From Phytophthora quininea (taxonomy: Eukaryota > Oomycota > Peronosporomycetes > Peronosporales > Peronosporaceae): 64,000 nt of DNA. The translations under genes and the position numbers were made by a program. The notes beneath the pieces are model-generated. The model was given only the letters and a program-made list of their open reading frames with translations. It had not been told where the DNA came from and ran no database searches. The DNA lies in the NCBI GenBank assembly GCA_011947345.1, contig JAAVTG010000697.1:248001-312000 (forward strand), in the 5' to 3' direction. This document shows, piece after piece, positions 25,436 through 35,739 of this stretch; within the stretch, counting starts at the first letter, position 1; the number at the start of each line of letters is the position of its first letter.

Positions 25436-27093
25436 ATGGTGGTGCCCGCGGGAGACATCAACACGTTCAACATCCAGCACGGCTACGTGGAGGGGCTGGT
25501 GCGCGGCTTCCGCTCGGGCTTCCTGGACGACGTGGACTACCACCACCTCACGCAGTGCGAGAGCCTCGAAGGTCCGGTCCCGTATAACTTCTTCGTCCAT
25601 GTATAATAACCCTATGCTCTCCTCTCTTCTCTTCTTCGGCAGACGTAAAGCTGAACCTGCAGGAGACCGACTACGACCAGTTCCTGGCCGACGAGGTGCA
25701 GTCCAAGCGAGCCATGTACTTGTGTATGGAGAACCATTAGCGGCGCTGACTAACTGCCTCGGCTTCTGTAGTCGGGCGCTATCTCGCCGGGCGTGATCCA
25801 GGGAGGTACCACCAACAAGCTCGTGGAGGAGTTCAACTTTTGCGCGCGCAGGCCATGGAGCCGCTGGGCGAGTTCTTGGACTTTATCACGTACGAGTACA
25901 TGATCGACAACGTCATCCTCCTCCTCAAGGGAACGCTAAACGGACGCGACGTGAACGAGCTCATCGCGCAGGTGAGCGACAAAGAGGTCTAGGTGCACGA
26001 GTTGCACCTCGCTACGACTGACTGTGTTTGTAGCTGCACCCGCTGGGCAAATTCGATGAGTCCATCATGCGCAGCATCTGCACGTTCGAGCCGAATGCCA
26101 AGGGCTACTCGGATCTGTACGAGACGGTGCTGATCGACACGCCCATCGGTAAGCTTGGCGCTTTGCTGGGTGTTGCGGAAACGAATGACCGCTTCTGATT
26201 CTTGCAGGCACGTACTTCAGCCAGTTTTTGGAGGAGAGCGCCGGGGGACCGCATGGAAGGCACATCGGACGTTCGCAACGTGCTGGAAGAAGTGCAGATG
26301 GAGCTAATCAAGAACAGCATGCTGAAGCTGTGGCTCGAGGACTTCTACAACTTTTGCCAGGTGCGTTACTGGGTTGCTGTGTGTCTAGGCAACAGCACCG
26401 ATTGAATCATTTAGGATCTACTTGCAGGAGGTTGGCGGTGACACGGCTGTTATCATGGGAGAAATCCTCTCGGCGCGTGCTGATCGCATCGCCATCAACA
26501 TCACGCTGAACTCGTTCGGCACGCCGCTGAACGAGGTATGATAACTTGAAGACTAGACAGGTGCGGAGGAGAACTCGGCTAATTGTTTGTGTGTGTGTGT
26601 TGCCGTATCTGCAGCCTGCGATGCGTATTTCGGACCGCAAGCCGCTGTATCCGTCCATTGGCACGCTCTACCCCGATGCGACCGCGGTGCTAGCGGAAGT
26701 GGGCGACGAGTCCGCGCTTGGTTCGGCGTTAGACGCGTACCCCATTTACCGCAAGATCTGGGAAGTGCACCAGTCGGAGGGTGTCGACAGCAAATCCATC
26801 GACGACGCGTTCTACGAGCGTGACGTTCAGATGGCTGAGCTTGCGTTCCAGAGTCAAATGCACTTCGGTAAGACAACATGTAGATTGGACGCACTCGCCG
26901 AAAACATATTAGACTAACAAGCTGCGGTGGTGTACAGCCTGCTTCTACGCGTACGTGAAGCTGAAAGAGCAGGAGGTGCGCAACCTGGTGTGGATCTGCG
27001 AGTGCATCGTGCAGAACCAGCGCGACGCCATCAACAACTTCATCCCGATCTTCAGCGACAGCGCGCCGTGGCGTGGCAGACCGAGCAAGCACT
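25436..27093 (+). CDS. ATP6V0D: V-type H+-ATPase V0 subunit d
   Basis: Subunit d caps the membrane V0 ring and couples it to the central stalk of the proton pump of vacuoles and endosomes. The joined exons give the family signature throughout: N-terminal [20 protein letters not shown], then [24 protein letters not shown]-type core [36 protein letters not shown] and the C-terminal [20 protein letters not shown]. The ATG at 25436 begins [12 protein letters not shown]. Introns are short, for example 25572-25642, 25696-25771 and 25972-26033, all GT-AG. The tail after IPIF is about a dozen residues longer than in fungal and animal homologues. Two single-base breaks occur in conserved coding sequence: one T missing at 25838-25841 and one extra G at 26243-26247. 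A functional gene with sequence errors is more likely than a pseudogene. Confidence 0.93.
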
Positions 27094-27240
27094 AGCGCGA
27101 CGAGACGGACAGGCGACGACAGAAGGCTGCAATAACATTGTTACGAGTGTGAGAGAGCAGCATTAACTACTTGATGAACCATTACTTGTTGTATCAATCT
27201 GGCTGGTCTTTGTCGCTCCTCACAACGACAGCCGCACAAC

Positions 27241-28646
27241 ATGGTGAGCTGCTGCTGGCGCTGCCCCCTCTTCCTCTGTGTGGCTGACTGTTAGTGGCGC
27301 TCTAGAACCGCCTCGGCCCGCTGCGCTCGATGGCGAGGCGCTCGTTCTCCACCATGGCGCCGATCTTTAACCGAGGTACGATCAAGTAAATGGCGTGCGG
27401 ACTGGGAAGAGTTGATCTCCATTGCCACGCTGTGCACAGCCGTCAAGAGGCAACAGCGCAACAACATCGCACTGCTGCAGAACAGCGACGAGTACGAGTA
27501 CCTCAAGGACGAAGTCGCTCGCCGCCTCATTGACCGACTAGAGGTACGTGCGGAGAGCGTTAGTGAAAGAAGGAAGGGCTGAGCTGACTGGAGGCGGCTA
27601 CTGCGCGGGGGCAGGATATCGAACGCGAGTTCCCGCTGGCGCTGGACTTAGGCTGCGGGAGTGGCCACCTCTACAAGAACCTCAGCGTGGACAACGGATT
27701 GGGGGCGTCAAGAAGCTCGTTCAGTGCGATTCGGCCGGTGAGTCACTGGGCCTGTTGGTGGCTTGCGCGAGAAAGCTTGACAAGGTTTGCTATGGCTAGA
27801 GAACTTGCTGCTCCGTGACGACTTGGAGACGGAAAACACCACGCGTACGCTGCGAGTTGTTTGCTAGTTGATTGAAGTCGCTGATTACGATCTGGTTCAT
27901 TCCTGTCAGTGGAGACGACACGGCTGGTGGTGGATGAAGAGTTCCTTCCGTTTCCGAAGCACCATTTCGACCTGGTCATGAGCTCGCTGAGCCTCCACTG
28001 GGTGAACGACCTCGAGAGCACGTTTCAGCAGGCCCTCGGCTCTCTCAAGCCCGACGGCGCGTTTATTGGGGCAGTACTGGGAGGTGACTCGTTGCAGGAG
28101 CTGCGGTATGTCGACCCCAATCCCAAAGTTGGTGATGATGATACTGATGCTGGTCTGCTTGCATGCGGCAGGAGCGCCTTTATTCTCGGCGACCAGGAGC
28201 GCATGGGCGGCATTTCAGCGCACATTTCCCCTTTCATGAACGTGGCCGACGCTGGCAATCTCCTGTCCAGCACCGGGTTCAATCTGTGCACCGGTACGCG
28301 TGCTGTACAAGAACCCCAAGCTCTAGTTGTGCTAACGCAGCCGTGATGACCACCAGTGGACACGGACTACATACAGGTGGACTACCCGAACGCCTTTGTG
28401 CTGATGGAGCACTTGCGCGGCATGGGCGAAAACCACGCCCTGCAGTCGCGTGGGCCTCCTGCCACTCGCGACGCTCTTCTAGCAGCAGCCGCCATCTATC
28501 AGTCCATGTACGCCCACCCGGACGGCACAGTGCCGGCCACGTTCCAGGTCATCTACCTCATCGGCTGGTCGCCGCACGAGTCGCAGCAAAAGCCGCTGCG
28601 GCGCGGGTCGGCTCAGCACTCGCTCAAGGAGCTAGGACACGAGTAG
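27241..28646 (+). CDS. NDUFAF5: NDUFAF5-like complex I assembly methyltransferase
   Basis: This is an S-adenosylmethionine-dependent, class I methyltransferase-fold protein of the NDUFAF5 family, which acts on an early assembly intermediate of mitochondrial complex I. Visible elements are VKRQQRN, SAM motif I LDLGCGSGHLYKNL (about 27630-27680), DEEFLPFPKHHFDLVMSSLS with LHWVNDL, LKPDGAFIGAVLGGDSLQEL, ADAGNLLSSTGF and a C-terminal VIYLIGWSPHE. I chose the ATG at 27241: splicing GTGAGC to CTCTAG gives the presequence-like MNRLGPLRSMARRSFSTMAP. The ATG at 27330 is an alternative. There are several short introns. One G appears to be missing from the run at 27701-27705, which switches frame between the motif I exon and the next block. 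It lies 147 bp downstream of the V-ATPase d gene on the same strand. Confidence 0.88.
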
Positions 28647-28797
28647 AGTGGTCACCAGATAAGGAAGGCCAATGGTATGGATAGCTTGCACGCGTTCGTG
28701 CTGCTCAAATTGCCACTGCGCAGCTGTGCTGCTCGTTCAGATGCTTGCCCGCATTGCCACTGGACAAAAACGCTGCATATTTTTTTGTTGGAAGCCC

Positions 28798-31010
28798 ATG
28801 GCTGACCTGGCGTGGGGCGCGACGCTCACGGACGAGGAGATGGCGCTCGCGCTGTGCGCGTTCCACCAGAAAGCCCCCGTCGGGGGCAGCAGCGGCAGTG
28901 GCGTCTGGACAGCCGCCAGCTCGCCCCGGAGCGTCCGATGGCGCCGGCGTCAGCGAATTCGAACGTCCCGCGAACGGTACTGCGCCTGTGAGGACGCGAC
29001 AGGAGCAGGCGGCGGCGATGACTCTGTTTCAGGCGATGCGGTCGCCTACGACATCGAGTAGTGCGTGGGTGCAACAGCAGCAGCAGCCTCCGAGGCATCA
29101 GGCGCGCAGGACCGAGCCTCAGCACCAGCCAAGGACAAATGATTCCCATCCGATAGCGTGGAGCTGCAACATGAACAATCCTCCAGCGACGCTTAGAGTA
29201 AACTCAAGTTTCCGTGACAACAAGAACCCGCACCAGGGGCTGCCCATGTGGAATAATGACGCACCCAGACCCCTTCTACGTCTTTGGGAACACCAAGCTT
29301 CCATGACAACAGGAACCTACAGCACCAACTAAGACACAGCACGATGATGACGAGCAGTGGCTTTTACCAGCCACTTCAAACCAGTTTGCATCCTACTGTA
29401 CAGCCGTACGAGGCAAGGGTGGACGCAGGATCAATGAGTACCAATGGAGGGATGTTCGCGCAGCAGGTGGGCTGGGGGCTGTTGGCAAATTACCAAGCAC
29501 AGTCCTCTCAGAGATTTTCAAGTAACGCGTCGCGTTCCTGGACAGTATCATACAATGAGACGGCGACTTCACCAGCACAGTCGTTCCAGGAGCAGGCCAC
29601 GCCAATGTTTACACAGCAAATGCGCAGCCTCCCCACCTCCCGACAAAGTAATGGTAGCGATTCAGAAGATGCAGCGTTCACGCAAGCTACCTCTTTCGTC
29701 CCTGATCAAGAGTTCTTGGACTCAATTGGCAGGCACATATCTTCGGGCCGAAACGCAGTCAGCAGCGAGCGGGGTTTCTCTTGTACGCAGGGCCATGGCT
29801 CGATTTCAATGGAGTCCCAACAGCAGACACAGATGGAGTTACACATACAGCGGCAAACACTCCCGCCGCAACAGCAAGTGCATCACTCACTTGTACAGCA
29901 GCCACGGCAGCAGCCACACCAGCAGCACATACAGGCGCGACTAGAGCTCCAACCACGGCCACCGATTCTGCCGACAGGCGCTGTCGTTGTGCCTGGAATG
30001 TCCTTGGCTGCGCCAACTAGGCGTCTGAGTATGCGAGATATCCTGGCTGGTGATGATATCGTTCCCGTCAATAGTGTCGTCTATCCTGCGAGGAAACGAT
30101 CTAAAGGCGGCAAAAAATACGGCCGCCACCCAAGCGAAAGACCCCAAGAAAGAGAGCCCCGGTCAAAAACCGAAGGCCAGTGTTTTCCCAACAACCACTC
30201 AACCCTACCATGGGGCAAAATCAACCAAGTGGTTTACCCAGCATGGAGTGTAAGCCCATCCGCTGGTCTAGCGCTACTCAAGACGTGCATCAAGCTGCTG
30301 GCTTCACTAGCACAAAACAACCAATCCCGTGGATTTCTGTGTCGTCACAGCCACGGTTATCGGTGCTCAGCACGCGGTCATCCATCCATAAGTCTGCCGA
30401 CCGAGATCCTGCTAGTGCACCAACTCAAACTAAAAAGACGCGAGTGTCGTGCAAGAAAAAGAGGAATTCTGTGGAAATCGAGGAAATGCCTGTGACGACC
30501 AACCCGAGCGATCTGCCGTCGCTACATTCAACTGTGGCTGCACTGGATCAATCTACCAGAGCTACCTCTGCTGTCCCAATTAAACCAACGTGCGAGCTTT
30601 CCCAGAAGTATATTAAGATGGAACCACACCTCGAAAGCATCAAATTGGCCCAAGACTCCAGTTACAATGATGGAACGAGTGTACAGACCTCTTTACTGGA
30701 TGGATCCTTATGGGATCAGCAGTCACCTAGTGATTTACTCAAAAGGGAAATACCTGGGCGTTTGGTCGAGGTGGGCTTGCGCGGACATCGAGATACTACT
30801 GAGCCGAAGTCGAGGCCTAAACTGAAAATACGACGGTCACAGAAAATCCCAATCGAGACTAACGAACCCGTAGCTACTGGTTCGCTGACTTCGGCGGCAA
30901 TGGAGAATGCTTTCATGGCGTGGCCAGATGCAGCCAGAGACGGCGCGCTTCATCGTGACTGTTCGAAGGTCTCACGGCTCTTCGGAAACGAGGCATGCAA
31001 GATACTCTGA
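28798..31010 (+). CDS. Gln-rich low-complexity protein, probably nuclear
   Basis: The start MADLAWGATLTDEEMALALC (ATG at 28798) is followed by a long low-complexity protein rich in Gln, Ser and Pro. It contains WVQQQQQPPRHQARRTEPQH and later poly-Gln/His tracts (about 29820-29940), then RRLSMRDILAGDD, a Lys/Arg cluster (about 30080-30170) and a C-terminal region with KPKLKIRRSQ-type basic residues ending near 31010. Basic clusters and Gln-rich tracts suggest a transcriptional regulator (inference); no DNA-binding domain is recognisable. The frame must change near 28880, 29270, 30113 (A run) and 30185 (T run) to keep the composition continuous. The C-terminal limit is uncertain, since an alternative frame reaches 31089. 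Confidence 0.55.
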
Positions 31011-31151
31011 ACTCTCGGCGGCAGCCGCAGTCGTGCATTCAGTCGCGACAAGGTTGCGCGACTGCCATCTACCTAAATATCAGGATTAGCGCGCCGATGG
31101 ACAGCTCCATCGTACTTGGCACGACAGCGACAGCCTGTCGAGAAGACGCAC

Positions 31152-31193
31152 CTCGATGTCCTCCTGCTGCTGCTGTCTAGCATTGGCCGACAT
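31152..31193 (-). pseudogene. Orphan first exon of the coiled-coil gene
   Basis: Antisense to the cyclophilin upstream region is a copy of exon 1 of the gene at 41304-42732 (MSANARQQQQEDIE followed by a GTGCGT donor). The homologous arm stops at 31099, inside the copied intron 1. No second exon follows in the Gln-rich gene beyond, so this copy cannot make the full protein. Confidence 0.75.
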
Positions 31194-31260
31194 GGTTCTC
31201 CGTACTATCGTAAAACTGCTCGAAATAGTTGCGCCTTCCAACAAGAACTGGCGGGTGTCC

Positions 31261-32322
31261 ATGGCGGTGAACGCGCGAGCGAAGACAAAGGACGAGTTCC
31301 CCTCGGGACAGATGGCGGGCCGCCACTGGTATACCTGGACTTGTGCGTGGGCGAGTCGCCTCAGCGGCGATTGCACATTGAGGTGGGGCATTTGGACGTA
31401 CAGGGCTAACGTGTTAGCCCGAGCACTCACCGACCCGTTGGGCCCGCAGCTCTTCCACGAGGAGCTTCCGATGACCGCTGACAACTTCCGTCTGCTATGC
31501 ACCGGTGGGGCTCCAGCTTAATTCGTTCTGCAGTGTCGCCATTCTCGACTGACTCGGACTCTGACGGCAGGCGAGATCCGAGGCAAAGGCAAGGTGAAGG
31601 CGCTGTGGTACAAGACCACGCGCTTCCACCGCGTGGTCCCCGGTTTCATGATGCAGGGTGGCGACATTACCCACGGTGCGCAGCTCGATTGCGATTGCTG
31701 CTGCTTTGGCCGTGTCGGCTATCGGCTACTCATGCAGAATACACTGTCTTGTCCGACGGAGATCCAGGCAACGGCGCGGAGGTGCAGCGGTGCTCGGCAC
31801 GACGTTCGAGGACGAGGTGCGTTGTGGTGGGGTTGGACCACACCTATGCAGGCACCTCACACACAACGTTTGTTGTTTGCTTGGCCAACGCAGAGCTTCC
31901 TCTATAAGGTTCACTGTGACCTCATCCTTGGCGGAGCCTTGAGCGCGACTGACTGACTGACTGACTGATTGTGGACTGCGAGCAGCACCAGGCGGGGGCC
32001 GTGGCCATGGCGCACCAGAACTCGAGCAACCGCTCGCAGTTCTTCATCTGCTTCGGCGCGGTGTGTGCTGCTGCTGTAGCTCGCAGGCTGCGATCCTGGC
32101 TGACTCATTCTCTGTGTCTGTCCACAGCTGAGCTGGCTGGACGGCAAGCACGTGGTGCTGGGGCAGGTGCTGCGCGAGGACCTGCCGCATCTGGCGGCGT
32201 TCGAGGCGCAGGGCTCGGCCTCAGGTCGACCACTCGTTCCCATCGTGGTCTCGGACGCCGGTCAGCTCAGCGGTGCGGGCTTCACGGCGGCGGCGGGCGG
32301 CAAGCGGCCCATGTTGAAGTGA
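31261..32322 (+). CDS. Cyclophilin-type peptidyl-prolyl isomerase, left copy
   Basis: Cyclophilins catalyse cis-trans isomerisation of Xaa-Pro bonds. The exons give GRPLVYLDLCVGESPQRR, LFHEELPMTADNFRLLCTGE, the active-site block FHRVVPGFMMQGGD (Arg55, Phe60 and Gln63 equivalents), DGDPGNGAEV, TTFEDE, MAHQNSSNRSQFFICFG (Gln111 and Phe113) and SWLDGKHVVLGQVL (Trp121 and His126). All catalytic positions are present. A C-terminal extension of about 40 residues ends KRPMLK just before the stop. The ATG at 31261 lies in a CCATGG palindrome; an upstream start is possible. Introns include about 31391-31452 and the one after CTATGCACCG. A C seems to be missing near 31323 and a G near 31786; both losses are shared with the right copy. 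Confidence 0.85.
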
Positions 32323-32470
32323 GTATACGCATGGGTATACGACAACTATACACGCGTCGCTCCACCAATCCGCGTCTGCCAGCTCAAACTGACGCCGACT
32401 ATGGCGCCCTGGCTTTGCCGCCGGCCACTTGCCATTTTGCCGAGTATTGCTTACAGGAAGCGAGCGAGCG

Positions 32471-33936
32471 ATGGACCGGGCGGCCGAGGACTTTCTGGCG
32501 AGCGACCTGCTGTTCCAGGAGGCGGACGCCTTCGCGCTGCCGCTACTGGACTTTGACCCGGACGGCACGCTGCTGTCGCCCGCCGAACAGCGGGAGGTCA
32601 GCGCTGGCCATAGCAGCGACCCCAGCAGCCCCGTGAGCACGGACGGCGGCAGCACGGACGCCGAGGCGAGCTCTCCGCCACCGCAGTCGGTGCAGCAGAT
32701 GCACGGCCACCGCCCGGAGATGGACGCGGCGCACTCGCCCCTGCCCAGCGAGCAGAAGCTGCTGGCGCCCCGACCCAGCAGCACCAAGAGCGTCGCCGCA
32801 GCACGGAACACACTAGCGCCTCCCTCCTCAGCCTACTCGACCCCAACCAAGCAGAATATTAGCAAGGCGCTGACGCAGCCAACACAGACGCCCTTCCCCG
32901 GTGCGCTGCCGTACGCGCTGCCGGTGGCCTACTTCCCACCGCTCAACGCCAACCAGAAGCGGCCGTTCCCGCAGGTTTTGCCTGGGGCTACGTCTACTGG
33001 AGCAACCATTGCCACCGCCAACGGCAATGAGGCCACCGCCAAAAATCCAAGCGCGAGATCCGGCAGATGAAGAACCGCGAGAGCGCCAACAAGAGCCGCC
33101 TGCGCCGCAAAGCCCAGCTGAGCTCCCTATCCGCCGAAGTGGAGGAGCTCACGAAGCAGCAGCAGGAGCTGCAGACGACCATTGCTGGCCTGCGCGCCGA
33201 AAACAAGTCGCTTCACGACCAGAACGCGTTCCTGCGGTCGCTGGTGACGGGCTTCAAGCAAGAGCCGGCGGGTTCTTCGAACAGCCAGTTGACCGCGATT
33301 GCGTCGCTCCCGCCGCTGGACGAGAGCTGCGTGACGCTGAGCGTGCTGGAGAGCGGCCAGAAGATGGACGTCGACGCTGAAGGGCTCGATACATGCGCAG
33401 ACCTCTCCCTGACGAGACCAGGCAAGCGACGCGCTGGAACGTCTACTCTGTCGACGGCCAGCATGGCTGTGTGCGCGTCGGTGTTCGGCATCACAGTGTT
33501 CGCGGACTACGACGGCGGTGCCGCCGACGCGGGCAACGTGCGCAGTGTCGGCCGCGTGCTGCACGAAGCCTCGGCAGCGTGTGGCGCGGAAGGGTGTGCT
33601 TCAGGCTCGTCGTCTTTGGTCGAGACGTTGCTGTCTGGCGTAGGCTCGTGGTGGCAGTTCGTGTCCTCTTCGCAGCTGGTGTTCGGCGTGCTGCTGAACG
33701 TGCTCTCGTTCATCGCCATTATGGCCGTGTATCAGCTGTGGCAGTCTCGGTCGACGTCGGGCTTGTCGTGGAAGTACCGGGTGTCGTCGAAGCCCCGCTG
33801 TCGCGGTTCAAAGCGTCAGGCCATGCTTAGCCTGTCCAGCAGTGCCGCTGGCGACGAGAAGAAGCAGCAGTCCGGGAGTGGGCGGGACGTCGTTCGTCAG
33901 CGCGAGAAGCCACGAACGGCAGTATCCTATGCATAA
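32471..33936 (+). CDS. Membrane-tethered bZIP transcription factor, left copy
   Basis: An acidic N-terminus (MDRAAEDFLASDLLFQEADA) and a Pro/Ser-rich region lead into a bZIP domain: basic region KNRESANKSRLRRKAQL with the canonical N-x7-R, then leucine heptads to about 33235. A C-terminal transmembrane segment LVFGVLLNVLSFIAIMAVYQ (about 33675-33742) follows, with a basic tail after it. A preceding hydrophobic stretch is MAVCASVFGITVFADY. bZIP followed by one membrane span is the layout of ATF6, CREB3 and plant bZIP17/28 stress factors, which are released from the ER by proteolysis; the same mechanism here is inference. One A is missing at 33041-33045 just before the basic region. The last residues (PRTAVSYA) come from sequence beyond the duplicated arm and differ from the right copy. 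Confidence 0.87.
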
Positions 33937-34009
33937 TTTATTCTCAATCGCAGAGTTACATGTCTTTGGTATCAATACCCACTCCATTCAGCACCTCTCT
34001 TCATCGCAT

Positions 34010-35632
34010 TTAGTTACCACGACCGGTGCCGGCATCACGTTCCTGTTCTGGAGTATTCTTACGCTCTAATGTCCGCGCTAGTAGGGCCAGCGCACGCGTC
34101 ATCGCTTCACGCTCACTCGTACGGGAGGACTTTGTCTGCATACTCAACACGGCTCGCATCTCGGATTCCTTACTATCGGGCTCGAGCTCGATGAAAGCAG
34201 CCTCCGGGTAGATGCCACGAATCACTTCCTCAACCTCCTGGACTTCCTTTTCTACCAGACGGGTTACATCCTCGGCATACCAGGCAAGGATGAGAGGCAG
34301 ATCATTCTCCAGGTCCTTTGTCTCTAAAAACACCGGCTTGTACCTGCGCCAGCAGCCAGAACGACTCGTTAGTATATCGTAGCGATCCACCCACGAGAAC
34401 GTGCTTACATTCGCAGCAGTTTGGCCGCCAAATACGTTCCGTCAAAGTCGACTTCAGCCTGCGGAATTGCAACACGCAACTCGTTAGCATCAGCACCATC
34501 GGGAATCATCATGCCAACTAAACCTTGTAGCTGAATGTCGATGGTCCAACCCACTGCGACTGCACGGCGTACACGTTGTCGATGGACGGGCGCGCCAGCA
34601 GCAACTCGCGAATGCCTTTCTCGATCTCGGGCTCCACCGACTGGCCCAGTAGAAACTTTTGATTCAATCGAATGAGCGATACGGCAACACCGCCAAGCAG
34701 CACGCCGATGGAGATACTGGCAATGCTATCCCATAGCGGATTGCCAGTAATATGACTAGCTCCAATACCACAGCCAGCCATGACTACGCCCGTGCACGCC
34801 GACATGTCTTCAAGCAAAACAGCCATCATGAAAGGGTCCTTCGTCCGCTTCACATGCTGGTAAAAGGACATGTTCTTGGGCTTGGAGGCCAACAGTTCCT
34901 GCACTGATTGTTTGAGAACCCACCCATCGATACTAAACGAAGCCGCCAGCACACACCAGACTTCCCACGAGAGAAACAGCTCTTTCGGCGGCTCCAAGAT
35001 TGACTGGATGCCGTGGAAGATAGTCACACCAGAGCCCAGCCAAAAGATCCCCAGCGCCGAGATCAGCGACCAGAAGTAGGCTGCGCGCCCGTAGCCGTAT
35101 TGGTGTTTTTGTCTGGCACGCCCGACGCTTGCTTGAGCCCCAGGATGAGAATGGCCTGGTTGCCCGTGTCCACGAGCGAGTGGATGGCTTCCGAAAGCAT
35201 GGCGCTGGAGCCTGTCTTGAGCCACGCCAGTACCTTGAGCGTTGTGATCGCCGTGTTTCCCGCCATGGCTCGGAACACCACGTCGCGGGACGTGGAGCGG
35301 TACACTTTGCCCGGGAAGTAGGCCTTGTTGATGTCTGTGCGGGGCTTGGGCGTGGGGTACGTCGGTTCCACGATCTTGGTCAGGAACGGCTCGTCCTCGC
35401 CTTCTTCTGGTTGCTGCTGCTTGCTCTTCCTCTGCTCCCCATGGGGCGCCACAGTCGACAGCCAGCGGAACGACGGTGGAGACGCAGCCCAGAACGCCTC
35501 CCTTCGAGCTGGAGGCAGCGCAGCATGCGGCGCGCTACAGTGCCGCAAAGGTAGCTGAGCCAGACCGCACAGCATCCGACTCTGCAGCGCTGCCGGACGA
35601 GCCACGCGGAAGGCGCGGAGGGAGCTCAGCAT
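34010..35632 (-). CDS. SLC30A9: SLC30A9/ZnT9-like cation diffusion facilitator, mitochondrial
   Basis: This is a cation diffusion facilitator of the SLC30A9 type, which in animals exports zinc from mitochondria. The ATG at 35632 starts MLSSLRAFRVARPAALQSRM, an Arg/Ser-rich likely mitochondrial presequence. Next come KAYFPGKVYRSTSRDVVFRA, the first membrane segments with the metal-site SEAIHSLVDTGNQAIL (HxxxD), HQYGYGRAAYFWSLISALGI, the later segment VVMAGCGIGASHITGNPLWD and the cytosolic domain ending at 34010. Two short introns interrupt the last part (after TFSYK and at LLRM). One extra A in the run at 35106-35110 breaks the frame between PDK and HQYGYG. The gene lies between the two inverted arms and diverges from the DENN gene. 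Confidence 0.88.
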
Positions 35633-35739
35633 CGGGGGCAGTCGAACGTAGCGCCAACGTCCACCAGAGTCGTGTGGCCCAAAGGGAAGGAGTGTTGGTA
35701 AACAATAAAAGGACCAAATTCCAGGCACCAAGGCAAAGA
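35633..35739. promoter_or_regulatory. Bidirectional promoter, SLC30A9-like / DENN
   Basis: Only 107 bp separate the two divergent start codons, so both promoters and 5' leaders must share this space or overlap the coding ends. No individual element is called. Confidence 0.5.

Larger units (their letters stand above)
31099..33910 (+). repeat. Inverted duplication, left arm
   Basis: This 2812-bp segment is repeated in opposite orientation at 38586-41398 with about five differences: a base in the codon after GAGTCGCCT near 31363, T/C near 31400, a one-base indel near 32408 and T/C near 32858. It contains a complete cyclophilin gene, all of a bZIP gene except its last codons, and an orphan first exon of a coiled-coil gene. 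The sequence diverges completely on both sides. Confidence 0.96.

Noticed and set aside
31931..31975. GACT microsatellite (GACTGACTGACTGACT)
   Set aside because: Very short, lies within a cyclophilin intron, and is identical in both arms; no sign of function.
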